Assembly (NCBI RefSeq): GCF_900112365.1
Contig: NZ_FOLQ01000012.1
Location: 166,828-203,168, forward strand
Direction of reading: 5' to 3'
Source of the DNA: Spirosoma endophyticum
GTDB lineage: Bacteria; Bacteroidota; Bacteroidia; Cytophagales; Spirosomataceae
Length of the DNA: 36,341 nt
Below the pieces are notes generated by a model. It worked only from the letters and a program-made list of their open reading frames with translations. It was not told where the DNA came from and did not search any database. Below, piece after piece: positions 7,841 to 15,900 of this stretch. Every line of letters begins with the position of its first letter. The first letter of the stretch is position 1. The position numbers and the translations under genes are program-made.

Positions 7841-9250
7841 ATGCTCCAAAATTACTTCAGAGGTATCTGGCGTAATATAAATAGTCAGAAGGGAGTTTCA
7901 AACCAATGTCCAACTCCCCTTGCTACTGTTCGAAACCTCGTATTTCTTTCCCTACTCTTGCCATCGGCCAGAATATTGGCCCAGACCAACACCTCACCAA
8001 CTGAGGCCTGGCTGACTGAATACGATGAATGCCAAGACTATGGCGAGGTTTATGTGGTCAAAGAGATTATTAAGGCGTGCCGTGCCTATCAAACCTTCCT
8101 GACCGACAGAAACGGACGTAAACTAACCCCAGCCTACCGCGACATTGGGGATTTCGAAGAAGGACTAGCCGAGTTTGTCCCCATGCAATTAAATCCGCAA
8201 GGTCATGGTCTTCACGGATTTATCGATAAACAGGGTAAGATCATTATCGAGCCTAAATACATCTCCACTGACCGGTTTCGCCATGGCAAAACTTGGGTCA
8301 TCTACCCCGCCGACTCTCACTACGGACTTTCCTACATTGATCGGACCGGAAAAGAGGTCTATAAGATCCCCATCCAGCACTATTCAAAAGACTATTTGAT
8401 TAAGGACGCGACGATTGATCATATCTGTAACCACGACACCCAGGAAGACGTTTTGTGGTGGAGAAAGGGCGAATTCTTTATTCTTAACTTCAATTTCACC
8501 CCGTTTGTCGAAGAGCAACTCAAACGGTCCAATCAGGTTTCAGCCTTTAAATACCAGGGAAAATTTGGCATCATCGACAACGATTTGGCGCTGAAAGTTC
8601 CAGTGGCCCTCGATGCCATTGATGTCGACTACACCTATTCGGGCCAAGGCATGCAACGGGTGCAGTATGGTAATAAGTACGGCTACGTTAGTCCATCAAC
8701 AGGCGAATTGATCGTTCCCTTCTACTATACCGATACCCGCAAGCCAACCAACGGCCTATTTTGGGTCAAAAAGAGGGGCAAATGGGGTTGTATTGACAAA
8801 ACGGGTAAGCTGCGCATCCCCCATCTGTACGATGAAGCAACCGGCTTTACCGCTGAAGATCGGTCAGCCGTGGCCATTGATGGTAAGTTCGGCCATATCG
8901 ACAAGTCGGGCAAGGTGCGCACGCCGTTGGCCTATGATTTTGCTTCGTATTATCAGCATGGCCTCTCAATGGTTCGAATGAAGGACAAATATGGCTTTAT
9001 CGATACGAGTAACCGGTTGATTATTCCGCTCATCTACGACGAAGCATTCCCCTTTGACCGTGTAACGACAATTGTTGAGCGCTACTGGATTCGGTATGAA
9101 CTCTCACTGGACGGTCAGGCGCAATTTGTGGGCTTCTCCTTTAAGCTGAAAGCGCTGTTTATTATTGCAGGCCTGCTTATTTTTATTTGGCTCAGCAGTC
9201 TGGTAAACGAGTTAAGGAGCAAGTTTAGGGCGAAAGTACCCAGGCATTAG
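7841..9250 (+). CDS. WG-repeat protein with C-terminal membrane anchor
   Basis: A 469-residue exported protein made mainly of WG beta-repeats. At least five are visible, among them GFIDKQGKIIIEPKY, GYVSPSTGELIVPFYY, GCIDKTGKLRIPHLYDEA, GHIDKSGKVRTPLAYD and GFIDTSNRLIIPLIYDEA. A signal-type segment (LVFLSLLLPSARILAQ) ends near residue 48 and a membrane helix lies at about 436-453 (ALFIIAGLLIFIWLSSLV). WG-repeat proteins are abundant in Bacteroidota and their function is unknown. The first 20 residues (MLQNYFRGIWRNI, then QKGVS) do not belong to the family and resemble the start of FtsX permeases; see findings. No other in-frame ATG precedes the signal segment. Confidence 0.75.
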   Translation: MLQNYFRGIWRNINSQKGVSNQCPTPLATVRNLVFLSLLLPSARILAQTNTSPTEAWLTEYDECQDYGEVYVVKEIIKACRAYQTFLTDRNGRKLTPAYRDIGDFEEGLAEFVPMQLNPQGHGLHGFIDKQGKIIIEPKYISTDRFRHGKTWVIYPADSHYGLSYIDRTGKEVYKIPIQHYSKDYLIKDATIDHICNHDTQEDVLWWRKGEFFILNFNFTPFVEEQLKRSNQVSAFKYQGKFGIIDNDLALKVPVALDAIDVDYTYSGQGMQRVQYGNKYGYVSPSTGELIVPFYYTDTRKPTNGLFWVKKRGKWGCIDKTGKLRIPHLYDEATGFTAEDRSAVAIDGKFGHIDKSGKVRTPLAYDFASYYQHGLSMVRMKDKYGFIDTSNRLIIPLIYDEAFPFDRVTTIVERYWIRYELSLDGQAQFVGFSFKLKALFIIAGLLIFIWLSSLVNELRSKFRAKVPRH

Positions 9251-9325
9251 CCATTCGATAGTTTGTATTTTGACTATCTGGGTTGGACAGCCCGTGCTGA
9301 AGTGTTCACCTAATTCCTTTAACAA

Positions 9326-9394
9326 CGTCTCAGTAATTGCTCCCACTTGAGACGAATGGAGCAAAGTGTATCTGCTCATTAATTCGGGCGTTTG
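9326..9394 (+). repeat. dispersed intergenic element, copy 6 (best 5' hairpin)
   Basis: CGTCTCA at 9326-9332 and TGAGACG at 9348-9354 are perfect 7-bp arms around TTGCTCCCAC. GTGTATCTGCTCATTAATTC and GGGCGTTTGACG follow. It sits between the WG-repeat gene and the small secreted protein gene. Confidence 0.7.
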
Positions 9395-9517
9395 ACGAGA
9401 CGAATAATAGGTGAGTAGTTAGCCTAAGAGCAGAAGCTTTAACTACCATAATGGCACTTTTACAACAAGCTTAACGGTAATAGACGGGTCTATGTATAAA
9501 CGTATAAACAACTGACC

Positions 9518-9847
9518 ATGAAAATAGTAGCAACCTTGGTAGGCTTGCTAATTGTAACAGCAAGTTTTGCCCAACAAAATTCAGTCAAGGAAATAAGCGA
9601 TTCATTGCAGAATCAGACTATCGACAATATGCCTATCCTCAAAGGTCAAGGGAATGCATTAGACATGCCTACTCGAAATGGGAAGGGGGATGCAATACCT
9701 ATGCCTAACCGGTCTATGCCAGTTGCTTTAACTTCTAAAGAACAAGTTTCAGTGAGTGTGAAAGCTAAAAGCGAGCCAGTAACGCATTGGTCCGTCGATT
9801 CATTGTTCCGAGTGATGCCTACTAGAACTCAGCCTAAGAAGAACTAA
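9518..9847 (+). CDS. small secreted hypothetical protein with MP-repeat
   Basis: A 109-residue protein with a clear signal peptide (MKIVATLVGLLIVTASFA, cleavage before QQ). The mature part carries a short imperfect repeat (NMPILKGQGNALDMPTRNGK, then GDAIPMPNRSMP), in which MP recurs every 10-15 residues. It belongs to no family I recognise. It is followed after 83 bp by a long perfect hairpin that separates it from the convergent gene at 10031-10420. Secreted to the periplasm or beyond; no lipobox. Confidence 0.6.
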   Translation: MKIVATLVGLLIVTASFAQQNSVKEISDSLQNQTIDNMPILKGQGNALDMPTRNGKGDAIPMPNRSMPVALTSKEQVSVSVKAKSEPVTHWSVDSLFRVMPTRTQPKKN

Positions 9848-9930
9848 ACCATTATGGACTATCACATTTCGTATGATAGCTAACAGGAACGTTAAATCGT
9901 AATCTCAGAAAAGTTTCTTTAAATAAGTGT

Positions 9931-10010
9931 AGTTATACAACAGGTCTGGTAAATGTACAAACTAACTGAGGGTTAGACATTTGTACATTTACCAGACCTG
10001 TTGTATAACT
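9931..10010. terminator. 31-bp perfect inverted repeat between convergent genes
   Basis: Arms at 9931-9961 and 9980-10010 are exact reverse complements. Inside the 18-nt loop, CTAAC and GTTAG can pair as well, extending the structure. It lies between a plus-strand gene ending at 9847 and a minus-strand gene ending at 10031, which fits a shared bidirectional terminator, although no clean U-tract follows on either strand. A palindromic mini-element is the alternative. Confidence 0.6.
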
Positions 10011-10030
10011 GATTCTATGTTGAGAAATTA

Positions 10031-10420
10031 TTATTTTGTTGCCGAATAACGGAGCTTCAATTTGTAATCTTCACCAGGCATTCTAAGCAGATGCTGTTCC
10101 TTCACCGCCAGTGTTTTCACTACCACCGTCGAGTAAGCACTAGCCCCCGTCTCTTTATCCCTGACAAAAACAATGTATTCCGCTTCTTGAGACGGTACTA
10201 GCAAAACTTCCGAGGCATTATTTGGCGGCACGGCACCTGGCGTGGTCATACCCCAAGCGTAACTGTACTGACCAGATCCACCAGTGGCTTTGACCTGAAT
10301 AAGTTGCTTGCCCGTACCAGCATCACCACTGACCTCGGTGGTGACTTTAACTTGAGCCAATAGAGTAGTAGAGCTTATTAAGCCCACCAGAACTAGTAGA
10401 GTACGAATTGAGTGCTTCAT
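10031..10420 (-). CDS. small secreted Ig/PKD-like protein
   Basis: A 129-residue exported protein. The signal peptide ends at TLLAQ (residue 23). The mature part is one all-beta domain with the pattern IQVKATGGSGQYSYAWG, then SQEAEYIVFVRDKETG, then AYSTVVVKT. This is the strand order and the GGSGxYxYxW signature of SprB/PKD-like Ig repeats found in Bacteroidota adhesins. Standing alone as a single repeat it is unusual, because such repeats normally occur in long arrays. Function unknown; probably a surface or periplasmic binding module. It converges on the gene at 9518-9847. Confidence 0.6.
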   Translation of the reverse strand: MKHSIRTLLVLVGLISSTTLLAQVKVTTEVSGDAGTGKQLIQVKATGGSGQYSYAWGMTTPGAVPPNNASEVLLVPSQEAEYIVFVRDKETGASAYSTVVVKTLAVKEQHLLRMPGEDYKLKLRYSATK

Positions 10421-10643
10421 TGTATAACCAATTTTGAAAGGTAAAGCTATAAAACGGAAATTTTCCTGTCACATAAGTGCCATCATGATGACTAATTCCT
10501 AAAAATACAACTTAAAGCGCAAAATGTGCTAACAGGTCCGTAATAAGTACTACCAAGGATTTCCACGGCTTCCGGTATAAGTGTTGAGAAAAGGCAATAT
10601 GAATTACAGTGTGTTTTATCTTAACGACTATCTTCAAAAATCA

Positions 10644-10709
10644 ATCTCAGTAAACGCTCCCGCGTGAGACTAGGTGGGTTTCATATAAGTGCTGCTAAAA
10701 ATGGCGTTT
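10644..10709 (+). repeat. dispersed intergenic element, copy 7
   Basis: ATCTCAGTAAACGCTCCCGC then TGAGAC form the first hairpin, followed by TTTCATATAAGTGCTGCTAA and ATGGCGTTTCATG. It lies in the divergent gap 10421-10875, which otherwise shows only AT-rich sequence where promoters for both genes must lie. Confidence 0.65.
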
Positions 10710-10875
10710 CATGAAACGGACTGTACAAAAGTAGCTAGCCTAAGAGTTGGGACTTAGGCAATGTGATACCCCTTATTCAACGGCCACAAAATATATTTTA
10801 TTCAATAAATATACCGCTTAAAGCCGATCGTAAGTTATTGGCTAACAGACTAGCAATAACTCTTAACCAAATCAT

Positions 10876-11634
10876 ATGAAGACGATCCACTTAGTACTCG
10901 CGGTAAGTTTGTCTTGTCCGTTGAGTAGCTACTCAACGCACTTACTGGCCAAGACGGGAATAAATTACTTGTCTGAAACTCATAATAATACAACTAAACT
11001 GGATTACCACACAATCAGTAAATGGCAAAGGGGCAAGACGACTGAGCAAGAAATCAAAAATCTATTAGGACTACCCACGATCATTGATTCAGATAAGTAC
11101 CATACCCACTGGTATTATAAAACCAGCAAAGCTAGATTGAGTATTCAATTCAATGCTGATCATACAATGGCTGGGCTTCAATATAATGCAGCCGACTTAG
11201 ACGTCCCCCAAAAAGTGGCGGCTCAACAGCTAAAATCTCTGGTGGCAGGAACAACCGATATGGATCTTGTCCGTCTTTTAGGAGAACCTACCTACGTGAA
11301 CGTGTCTACTTCAGGCAAAGAAATTAGCTATCGCGATCTGCTCACTCACTCCACGCTTCAGGTGGCTATCAATGAGCCTATTGGTCTAATAACTAATTTT
11401 CGTTTTTTCGAAAAAGGCTCGAAGAAGTCATTCATTGATACCGAGAAGATAATGCGTATCAACAAGGGCCAAACGACCAGTAGTGATATAGTTAATCAAT
11501 TCGGTCCTCCTACGATGAGAACCATTGAGAAGACTAAAGAAAGCTGGTATTATGAATTAGATAATGCGCTACTGTCAATAGATTTCGACCAGGACAACCA
11601 GACCGTTTCGGCCTATCAGTCCAAACAGCGATAG
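10876..11634 (+). CDS. secreted protein with three BamE/SmpA-like repeats
   Basis: A 252-residue protein with an N-terminal hydrophobic export segment. Three repeats of about 70 residues follow. Each has a helical GxTxxxIxxxLGxP motif, then W-x-Y and a beta hairpin: KWQRGKTTEQEIKNLLGLP with HWYYKTS; LVAGTTDMDLVRLLGEP with ISYRDLLT; INKGQTTSSDIVNQFGPP with SWYYELD. This is the signature of the BamE (SmpA/OmlA) fold, which normally occurs once as a small outer-membrane lipoprotein of the BAM complex. No lipobox is seen, so it is likely soluble in the periplasm. Whether it touches outer-membrane assembly is unknown. A terminator-like hairpin follows 18 bp after the stop. Confidence 0.6.
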   Translation: MKTIHLVLAVSLSCPLSSYSTHLLAKTGINYLSETHNNTTKLDYHTISKWQRGKTTEQEIKNLLGLPTIIDSDKYHTHWYYKTSKARLSIQFNADHTMAGLQYNAADLDVPQKVAAQQLKSLVAGTTDMDLVRLLGEPTYVNVSTSGKEISYRDLLTHSTLQVAINEPIGLITNFRFFEKGSKKSFIDTEKIMRINKGQTTSSDIVNQFGPPTMRTIEKTKESWYYELDNALLSIDFDQDNQTVSAYQSKQR

Positions 11635-11652
11635 TCTTATTTCATTTTAAAT

Positions 11653-11692
11653 TACACGGCCTAGCTACTTCAATCAATAGCTAGGCCGTGTA
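11653..11692. terminator. 15-bp perfect hairpin after the BamE-repeat gene
   Basis: Arms 11653-11667 and 11678-11692 (TACACGGCCTAGCTA and its reverse complement), loop 10 nt. It follows the stop codon at 11634 and is bordered by AT-rich sequence. Since the next gene converges from the right, it may serve both strands. Confidence 0.7.
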
Positions 11693-11746
11693 CTTTATAA
11701 GGAGTCGTATGCTCTTTGACTGGCGTTGACAGGTAGTAAAAATAAT

Positions 11747-11805
11747 CGTCTCACAAATCGCTCCTCTAAGTGAGAAGGAGGAGGGTTGGTCGGGCAGCTA
11801 CTTCA
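11747..11805 (+). repeat. dispersed intergenic element, copy 8 (degenerate 3' half)
   Basis: CGTCTCACAAATCGCTCCTC then AAGTGAGA form the first hairpin. The 3' half is reduced to GCAGCTACTTCAATTGAAAC. It lies between the two convergent genes ending at 11634 and 11884. Confidence 0.55.
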
Positions 11806-11883
11806 ATTGAAACATTGTCTAAAACAGCAGATGAGCTGACTCGCCATTGACAAGCCACACAGTTTGCCCCTGGTCACTACAAC

Positions 11884-12897
11884 TTACCGAGCAGTCTTCT
11901 CCGGGGTAAACAGGTTTAGATTCCACTCCGCATACCAGTGAAGTTCCATCTTACCAGCTGGGGTAATGGTAATGGGCAGGAAGACATACTGCGAGTCAGC
12001 ATGACCGCCCCCGTTCCACCGGTCGCCCATGTAGAGGTAAGCGTTTTTGTAGCCCGGAATCTTAAAAATATAACAGGGCTGAGAATTAAACGAGTTGTTA
12101 CCCACATCCCCAATAAAGGGGTTGCCCTGGCTGGTGTATGGTCCCATAAGGCTGGAAGCCGTGTAATAGGTGGCCGGATTAGGGGTCCAGCCGCTGCACC
12201 CACTGGTGAGCAGGTAATAGACGCCATCTTGCTTGAGAATACCCGGTCCTTCGCAATGGGCTTCAATATCGGTGTCCTGGGCCGTGGTGCTCAGGTAATC
12301 GCCCGACAATTCGACCATCCGAATCGTGCGGTTAACATGATCAGCTGCGTAGCCAATATAAGCTTTTTTGGTTTCGGGGTCCCTAAATAACCCAATATCC
12401 CGTGATTCATGACCATTGGGCCGGGAATGGTGCTGAACCACAAAGGGGCCGGTGGGTTTATCGCTGATGGCCACGCCCAGTTCAGCCACCGTATAGCGGT
12501 TACCATCGTAGTGAAACCACATCACGTACTGATGGCGGGTAGCATCATAGATGACTTTGGGTCGTTCAAAGACGTCAATCGCTCCTTTCTTAAGGACGAC
12601 GCCTTCATTTTTCCAGTTATACAGATCTTTCGATGAATAACAAGCGGCTCCCCGTGGCTCTGCCCGGTGTTCACCGTACCAATAAAACGTTTTCAGCGAA
12701 TCACTATAAATAATATTGCCCCCGTGACAGTCAATGGGCAGCCCATCATCGGCCAGCCACACGGCACCGGGCTTAAAGGAGGCATACGCAGTGGGCTTTT
12801 GAGCCAGAGATGGTACTCGGATCGCACCAATCCCTACGCCCATCAGCAAGACGGCGATTCCTAGCCGCTTAACAAAACCAAGACTTCGTGTATTCAT
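11884..12897 (-). CDS. glycoside hydrolase family 43, exo-1,3-galactanase-like
   Basis: A 337-residue exported five-bladed beta-propeller glycosidase. The N-terminus (residues 1-33) is a signal peptide ending LAQ. Family motifs include CHGGNIIY, FYWYGE, ERPKVIYDATRHQYVMWFH, SRDIGLFRDPETKKAYIGYA, HCEGPGILK and GNNSFNSQPCYI. The order and wording match the GH43 subgroup of 1,3-beta-galactanases. In that subgroup the Glu of the CEGP motif is the proposed acid, and a Gln in the FNSQ motif takes the place of the usual catalytic Asp base. That assignment is from family knowledge and not tested here. Substrate is probably a galactan side chain or a related plant polymer. No SusC/SusD pair is adjacent, so it is not part of a classical utilisation locus. 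Confidence 0.75.
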   Translation of the reverse strand: MNTRSLGFVKRLGIAVLLMGVGIGAIRVPSLAQKPTAYASFKPGAVWLADDGLPIDCHGGNIIYSDSLKTFYWYGEHRAEPRGAACYSSKDLYNWKNEGVVLKKGAIDVFERPKVIYDATRHQYVMWFHYDGNRYTVAELGVAISDKPTGPFVVQHHSRPNGHESRDIGLFRDPETKKAYIGYAADHVNRTIRMVELSGDYLSTTAQDTDIEAHCEGPGILKQDGVYYLLTSGCSGWTPNPATYYTASSLMGPYTSQGNPFIGDVGNNSFNSQPCYIFKIPGYKNAYLYMGDRWNGGGHADSQYVFLPITITPAGKMELHWYAEWNLNLFTPEKTAR

Positions 12898-13024
12898 TTC
12901 AGAGGGGGGTTATTGCAATTTTCCACCGTAAACGCTAACAAGCCGGTGGCGCGATCTGATCTGCTGCGGTAAAGGTAGTTGCTCCAGGTAGAAAAGGAAA
13001 AAAGCCAACGGCGGACCTGTTGAT

Positions 13025-13240
13025 GGTCTACCCCGATGGCGACCACGGGTTAAGCGGCAGACCTTTTGCCAGAAGTATAAGCAACAAAATTCGCTTTTTC
13101 AATCAGCACGGCATGCTAGTCGGGAATCTCTTCGACGAGGGTTGAGGGTTGGGATGCAGCCATTACTAATTAATCAATGACACGTGTCAAGTTAGGATCG
13201 CGAGTGATCATCTCGAGCCGTTGTAGTTCTCTTCTGGCTA
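13025..13240 (-). pseudogene. decayed reading frame of unknown identity
   Basis: Read on the minus strand, the gap 12898-13364 contains a frame of about 60 codons with three stops. It includes RLEMITRDPNLTRVID, then VMAASQPSTLVEEIPD, then HAVLIEKANFVAYTSGKRSA. Composition and length look protein-coding, but I do not recognise the family. The rest of the gap shows no gene, hairpin or copy of the dispersed element. Confidence 0.3.
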
Positions 13241-13364
13241 CCATTTATTGCCTGCCAAGTTAGTGGACCAATAAACGGGCGTTTTAGGAAACGCTGTTGT
13301 TCGACCCAATTATTGAAGCAGTTGGGTCGATCTACATAGGTTACTATTGGGATAGCTTTGAATT

Positions 13365-14720
13365 CTACTTGGTCTTCGGGACGAATTTTCCCCCATAATA
13401 AGCCATCACTACCTGTATCCAATCGAATTGATAATCCCCAATCAACACATCAGGCTGGTAACCCGTTTCATCAATCTTGCCGTGCAAAGTCCAGTCTGAT
13501 CGCATGGTGGCCACGTAGCCTTCGTAAGTACCACAGGGCAGACGGTAGGGCCGAACAGCCCCATAATCCATCGTCCCACTCGTCGGACTGCCAAACAGCG
13601 TTACTTTCTTGCTTTGCCGGGCATACTCGAGCAGTAATTCCGCACTACTAGCCCCGCCACTATCAATCAACAAAGCTATCTTTTGAGGCATCTTGGCTAC
13701 ACTATCCCGTCGAACGGTGCGTCCGGGATAGCTGATGAGTTTGCCCCCTACTTTCTCCGTAACACCTGCATCAACAATGGGTTGCGTGTAAATCAGCCGG
13801 ATGAACTCGCCCCACGAATCCAGGCTACAACACCCACCCCCGTTACCCCGCAAATCAATAATCAAATGGGGAGTTCGACTAATGACCTCTTTGTATTGAA
13901 TCAATACGCTGTTAAAGGCTGAATCAGCCACATTAAACGAGTTTAGTTTCAAGTAACAAAAGTTGGGATCAATGACCCTGAAACTCAGGTTAGGAAGCTG
14001 CCTATGTTGGGTTAATAAATCGATGGTTTGGACTAACTGGGCCGGTTTCTCAAACTTGGCGGCTGTTCGTACCCAGTAGCCGCCAAAGCCGGAAAATTTA
14101 AGAATATCCCCCTGTAAAGAAGCCGTATAATGGACGGGGGTAAAATCCCGGAAGTAGTAAACGGCCTCGAATCCTTTGGCTGGCGTCTGTTTTAGGCGAA
14201 ACTTGACCAATCCCGCTTGCCAATTAGCCACTTTAGTGCTGGCAATACTGCCAGTATAGTGCTTAGGGTCTTTCTTGTCTTTGTAGATGTTAACTTGATA
14301 TAGATCATCAATATCGCGCCAAATGCCTTCGATTGGGGCTAAGTTCGCTTGGTAAGCCGATAAATAGCGGCTGATCTGAGCGGGTGACTCGTTGGCCTTT
14401 ACTGGTTTTCGCAAAGCGGTTGTCAGATCAGAATAGTGAATTGTAAAGTGGTCGTCTTTAAAAAAGGCCACATACTTTTCCAATATCGTTAGACAACCGT
14501 TCGGGGAAGTAAGCTGAGCTTGCCGCTCAAGATTTTGGCGAAGGTCGTTGTATTGTTTGAGGGTTTTACTAGATATCTTATCCTCAAAACCAGCGTATCG
14601 GCTTTTAGCGACGTCAACTAAGGCTTTCAAGTTCGCTTGACAAGAACAACTATCGACTTGTTGGGCGCGTCCGAAGGTTGAAAGTGTGAAGAGCGAAAGA
14701 ATCAAGAAAACGTGTTTCAT
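13365..14720 (-). CDS. S41-family (C-terminal-processing-type) peptidase
   Basis: A 451-residue exported protein with a signal peptide (MKHVFLILSLFTLSTFGRA) followed by a helical domain, a beta region and the S41 core. LIIDLRGNGGG (about 286-296) is the substrate-groove motif. LLIDSGGASSAELLLEYAR (about 350-368) carries the nucleophile, Ser358 by alignment to the A-S-x-x-E motif. In classical CtpA the general-base Lys lies 25 residues on; here that stretch is GSPTSGTMDYGA and has no Lys, so it belongs to the branch with a different catalytic arrangement or is inactive. No PDZ domain is obvious. Probably periplasmic. Copy 9 of the dispersed element lies upstream of its start. Confidence 0.8.
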   Translation of the reverse strand: MKHVFLILSLFTLSTFGRAQQVDSCSCQANLKALVDVAKSRYAGFEDKISSKTLKQYNDLRQNLERQAQLTSPNGCLTILEKYVAFFKDDHFTIHYSDLTTALRKPVKANESPAQISRYLSAYQANLAPIEGIWRDIDDLYQVNIYKDKKDPKHYTGSIASTKVANWQAGLVKFRLKQTPAKGFEAVYYFRDFTPVHYTASLQGDILKFSGFGGYWVRTAAKFEKPAQLVQTIDLLTQHRQLPNLSFRVIDPNFCYLKLNSFNVADSAFNSVLIQYKEVISRTPHLIIDLRGNGGGCCSLDSWGEFIRLIYTQPIVDAGVTEKVGGKLISYPGRTVRRDSVAKMPQKIALLIDSGGASSAELLLEYARQSKKVTLFGSPTSGTMDYGAVRPYRLPCGTYEGYVATMRSDWTLHGKIDETGYQPDVLIGDYQFDWIQVVMAYYGGKFVPKTK

Positions 14721-15265
14721 AATGATGGGGGATAATTACTGATTCACTCTCCAAGCTACGAAAACTCAAGAATCCCACAAACCCCTCCCCAAAATGGGAT
14801 GCAGGAGTATTCATATACGTGCTTCTTAAATAGGGCGTTTAATTGACCGGCTTATATTAATAATTGTAAACTGCTACCCGTAGCCTACGTGGTTCACCGA
14901 CTTGGCGATAGAATTTCGGATTTCCTTAGATGGGTTGCTCAATTAGCAGGCTAAGTACTGCCATTTTGAGTTCTTATTGCAACACAACTCAAACGTACTA
15001 TGGAAATCCGTGCGGTACAATCGTCAACGGAGGCATTCGGCGCTAGGCTATCTTTCCCCTTTTGACTATTATAATGAGCAACTGCAAAATGTTGCTTAAA
15101 AATTTGTCTAGTGTTTTGTTGCAAGTCCATCCGAGTTCAAGGCTTACTTCTAGCATTTCAAGCACCCGTTTGGCCTTTTGATGAAGATTCATCTAGTGGA
15201 AATGGGAGGGCTTGCTTTGTTTTGTATCAAACGAAAAGGCTAAGTAAACACTGCCACTCAGGTAA
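14721..15265. other. intergenic stretch
   Basis: A divergent gap between the S41 peptidase and the lipoprotein gene. It contains copy 9 of the dispersed element near the left side. The remainder has no open frame I would call and no hairpin; it must contain promoters for both neighbours, but none is distinctive. Confidence 0.5.
14762..14845 (+). repeat. dispersed intergenic element, copy 9 (good 3' half)
   Basis: AACCCCTCCCCAAAATGGGA is the diverged 5' part. TTCATATACGTGCTTCTTAA and ATAGGGCGTTTAATTG follow, close to copies 3 and 5. It is the last copy in the window. Confidence 0.65.
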
Positions 15266-15823
15266 ATGAAAAAGTTATTTATTACCCTATTATCCCTAGG
15301 AATGCTATCGGCAGCCTGCAAAAAAGAGGGATCGAATGGAATTGATCCCACCACCACACCGCCTATCAGTACGCCAGCCTCGCCCCCTAAAATTCCGGCT
15401 GAATTAGTGGGCAAGTTGTCCTATGGCACCTTCTCACCGACCAACTTCTGGAATTACAACGGTACCTATGCGGGCAACGCCTACGAGCAGGCATTGGTTT
15501 TTGATTTTCATGCGGATGGCACGTACGAAGAATACGTGATCAATTCAACCACCAGCTACAACTGTCGTACGGAAGCCTACACCTATTTTAAGGGTATCGT
15601 AACTGTGAACGAAGCCAGCCACTCCTTCTCCATGCAACCCACCAATGGGAAATATCGGGGTTTTTATTCCTGTGCACCCAAGTGCAATATCAACCGCGAT
15701 GCCAAACCGACTGAGTTGAAACTTGAGCAAATGAATTATCAAGTCGAACCGGCTAAGGTGGCAATCAAACTATCGGATGCTGAAAATCCACAGGGTGTAC
15801 GTTTGAAATCCACAACCTGGTGA
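15266..15823 (+). CDS. lipoprotein, hypothetical
   Basis: A 185-residue lipoprotein. MKKLFITLLSLGMLSAAC is a type II signal with the lipid-modified Cys at residue 18. A Pro/Thr/Ser-rich linker follows (DPTTTPPISTPASPPKIP), then an all-beta domain from about residue 47 (LVGKLSYGTFSPTNFW, FDFHADGTYEEYVI, FKGIVTVNEASHSFSMQPTN). The pattern of FDFHADGTYEEY resembles lipocalin-like or DUF-type domains common in Bacteroidota, but I cannot name it. It lacks the +2 Asp of retained inner-membrane proteins, so it is likely in the outer membrane. An IS630 element is inserted 77 bp after the stop. Confidence 0.65.
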   Translation: MKKLFITLLSLGMLSAACKKEGSNGIDPTTTPPISTPASPPKIPAELVGKLSYGTFSPTNFWNYNGTYAGNAYEQALVFDFHADGTYEEYVINSTTSYNCRTEAYTYFKGIVTVNEASHSFSMQPTNGKYRGFYSCAPKCNINRDAKPTELKLEQMNYQVEPAKVAIKLSDAENPQGVRLKSTTW

Positions 15824-15900
15824 GCTGTATTATCGATCGACCTACTAAAGAGTACGTTTATCTATCAGAACCAAAGTTGTTCAACTTGTTCCTGCTAATA

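Noticed and set aside
10180..10200. TTGAGACGG at about 10187 as another copy of the dispersed element
   Set aside because: It lies inside a coding region and none of the flanking parts of the element are present.
11884..12897. GH43 gene as part of a polysaccharide utilisation locus
   Set aside because: No SusC/SusD pair or linked regulator is adjacent; the hybrid regulator is 9 kb away and its operator motif is not found before this gene.
13192..13422. 76-residue minus-strand open frame
   Set aside because: It overlaps the end of the S41 gene in another frame and shows no protein-like pattern.
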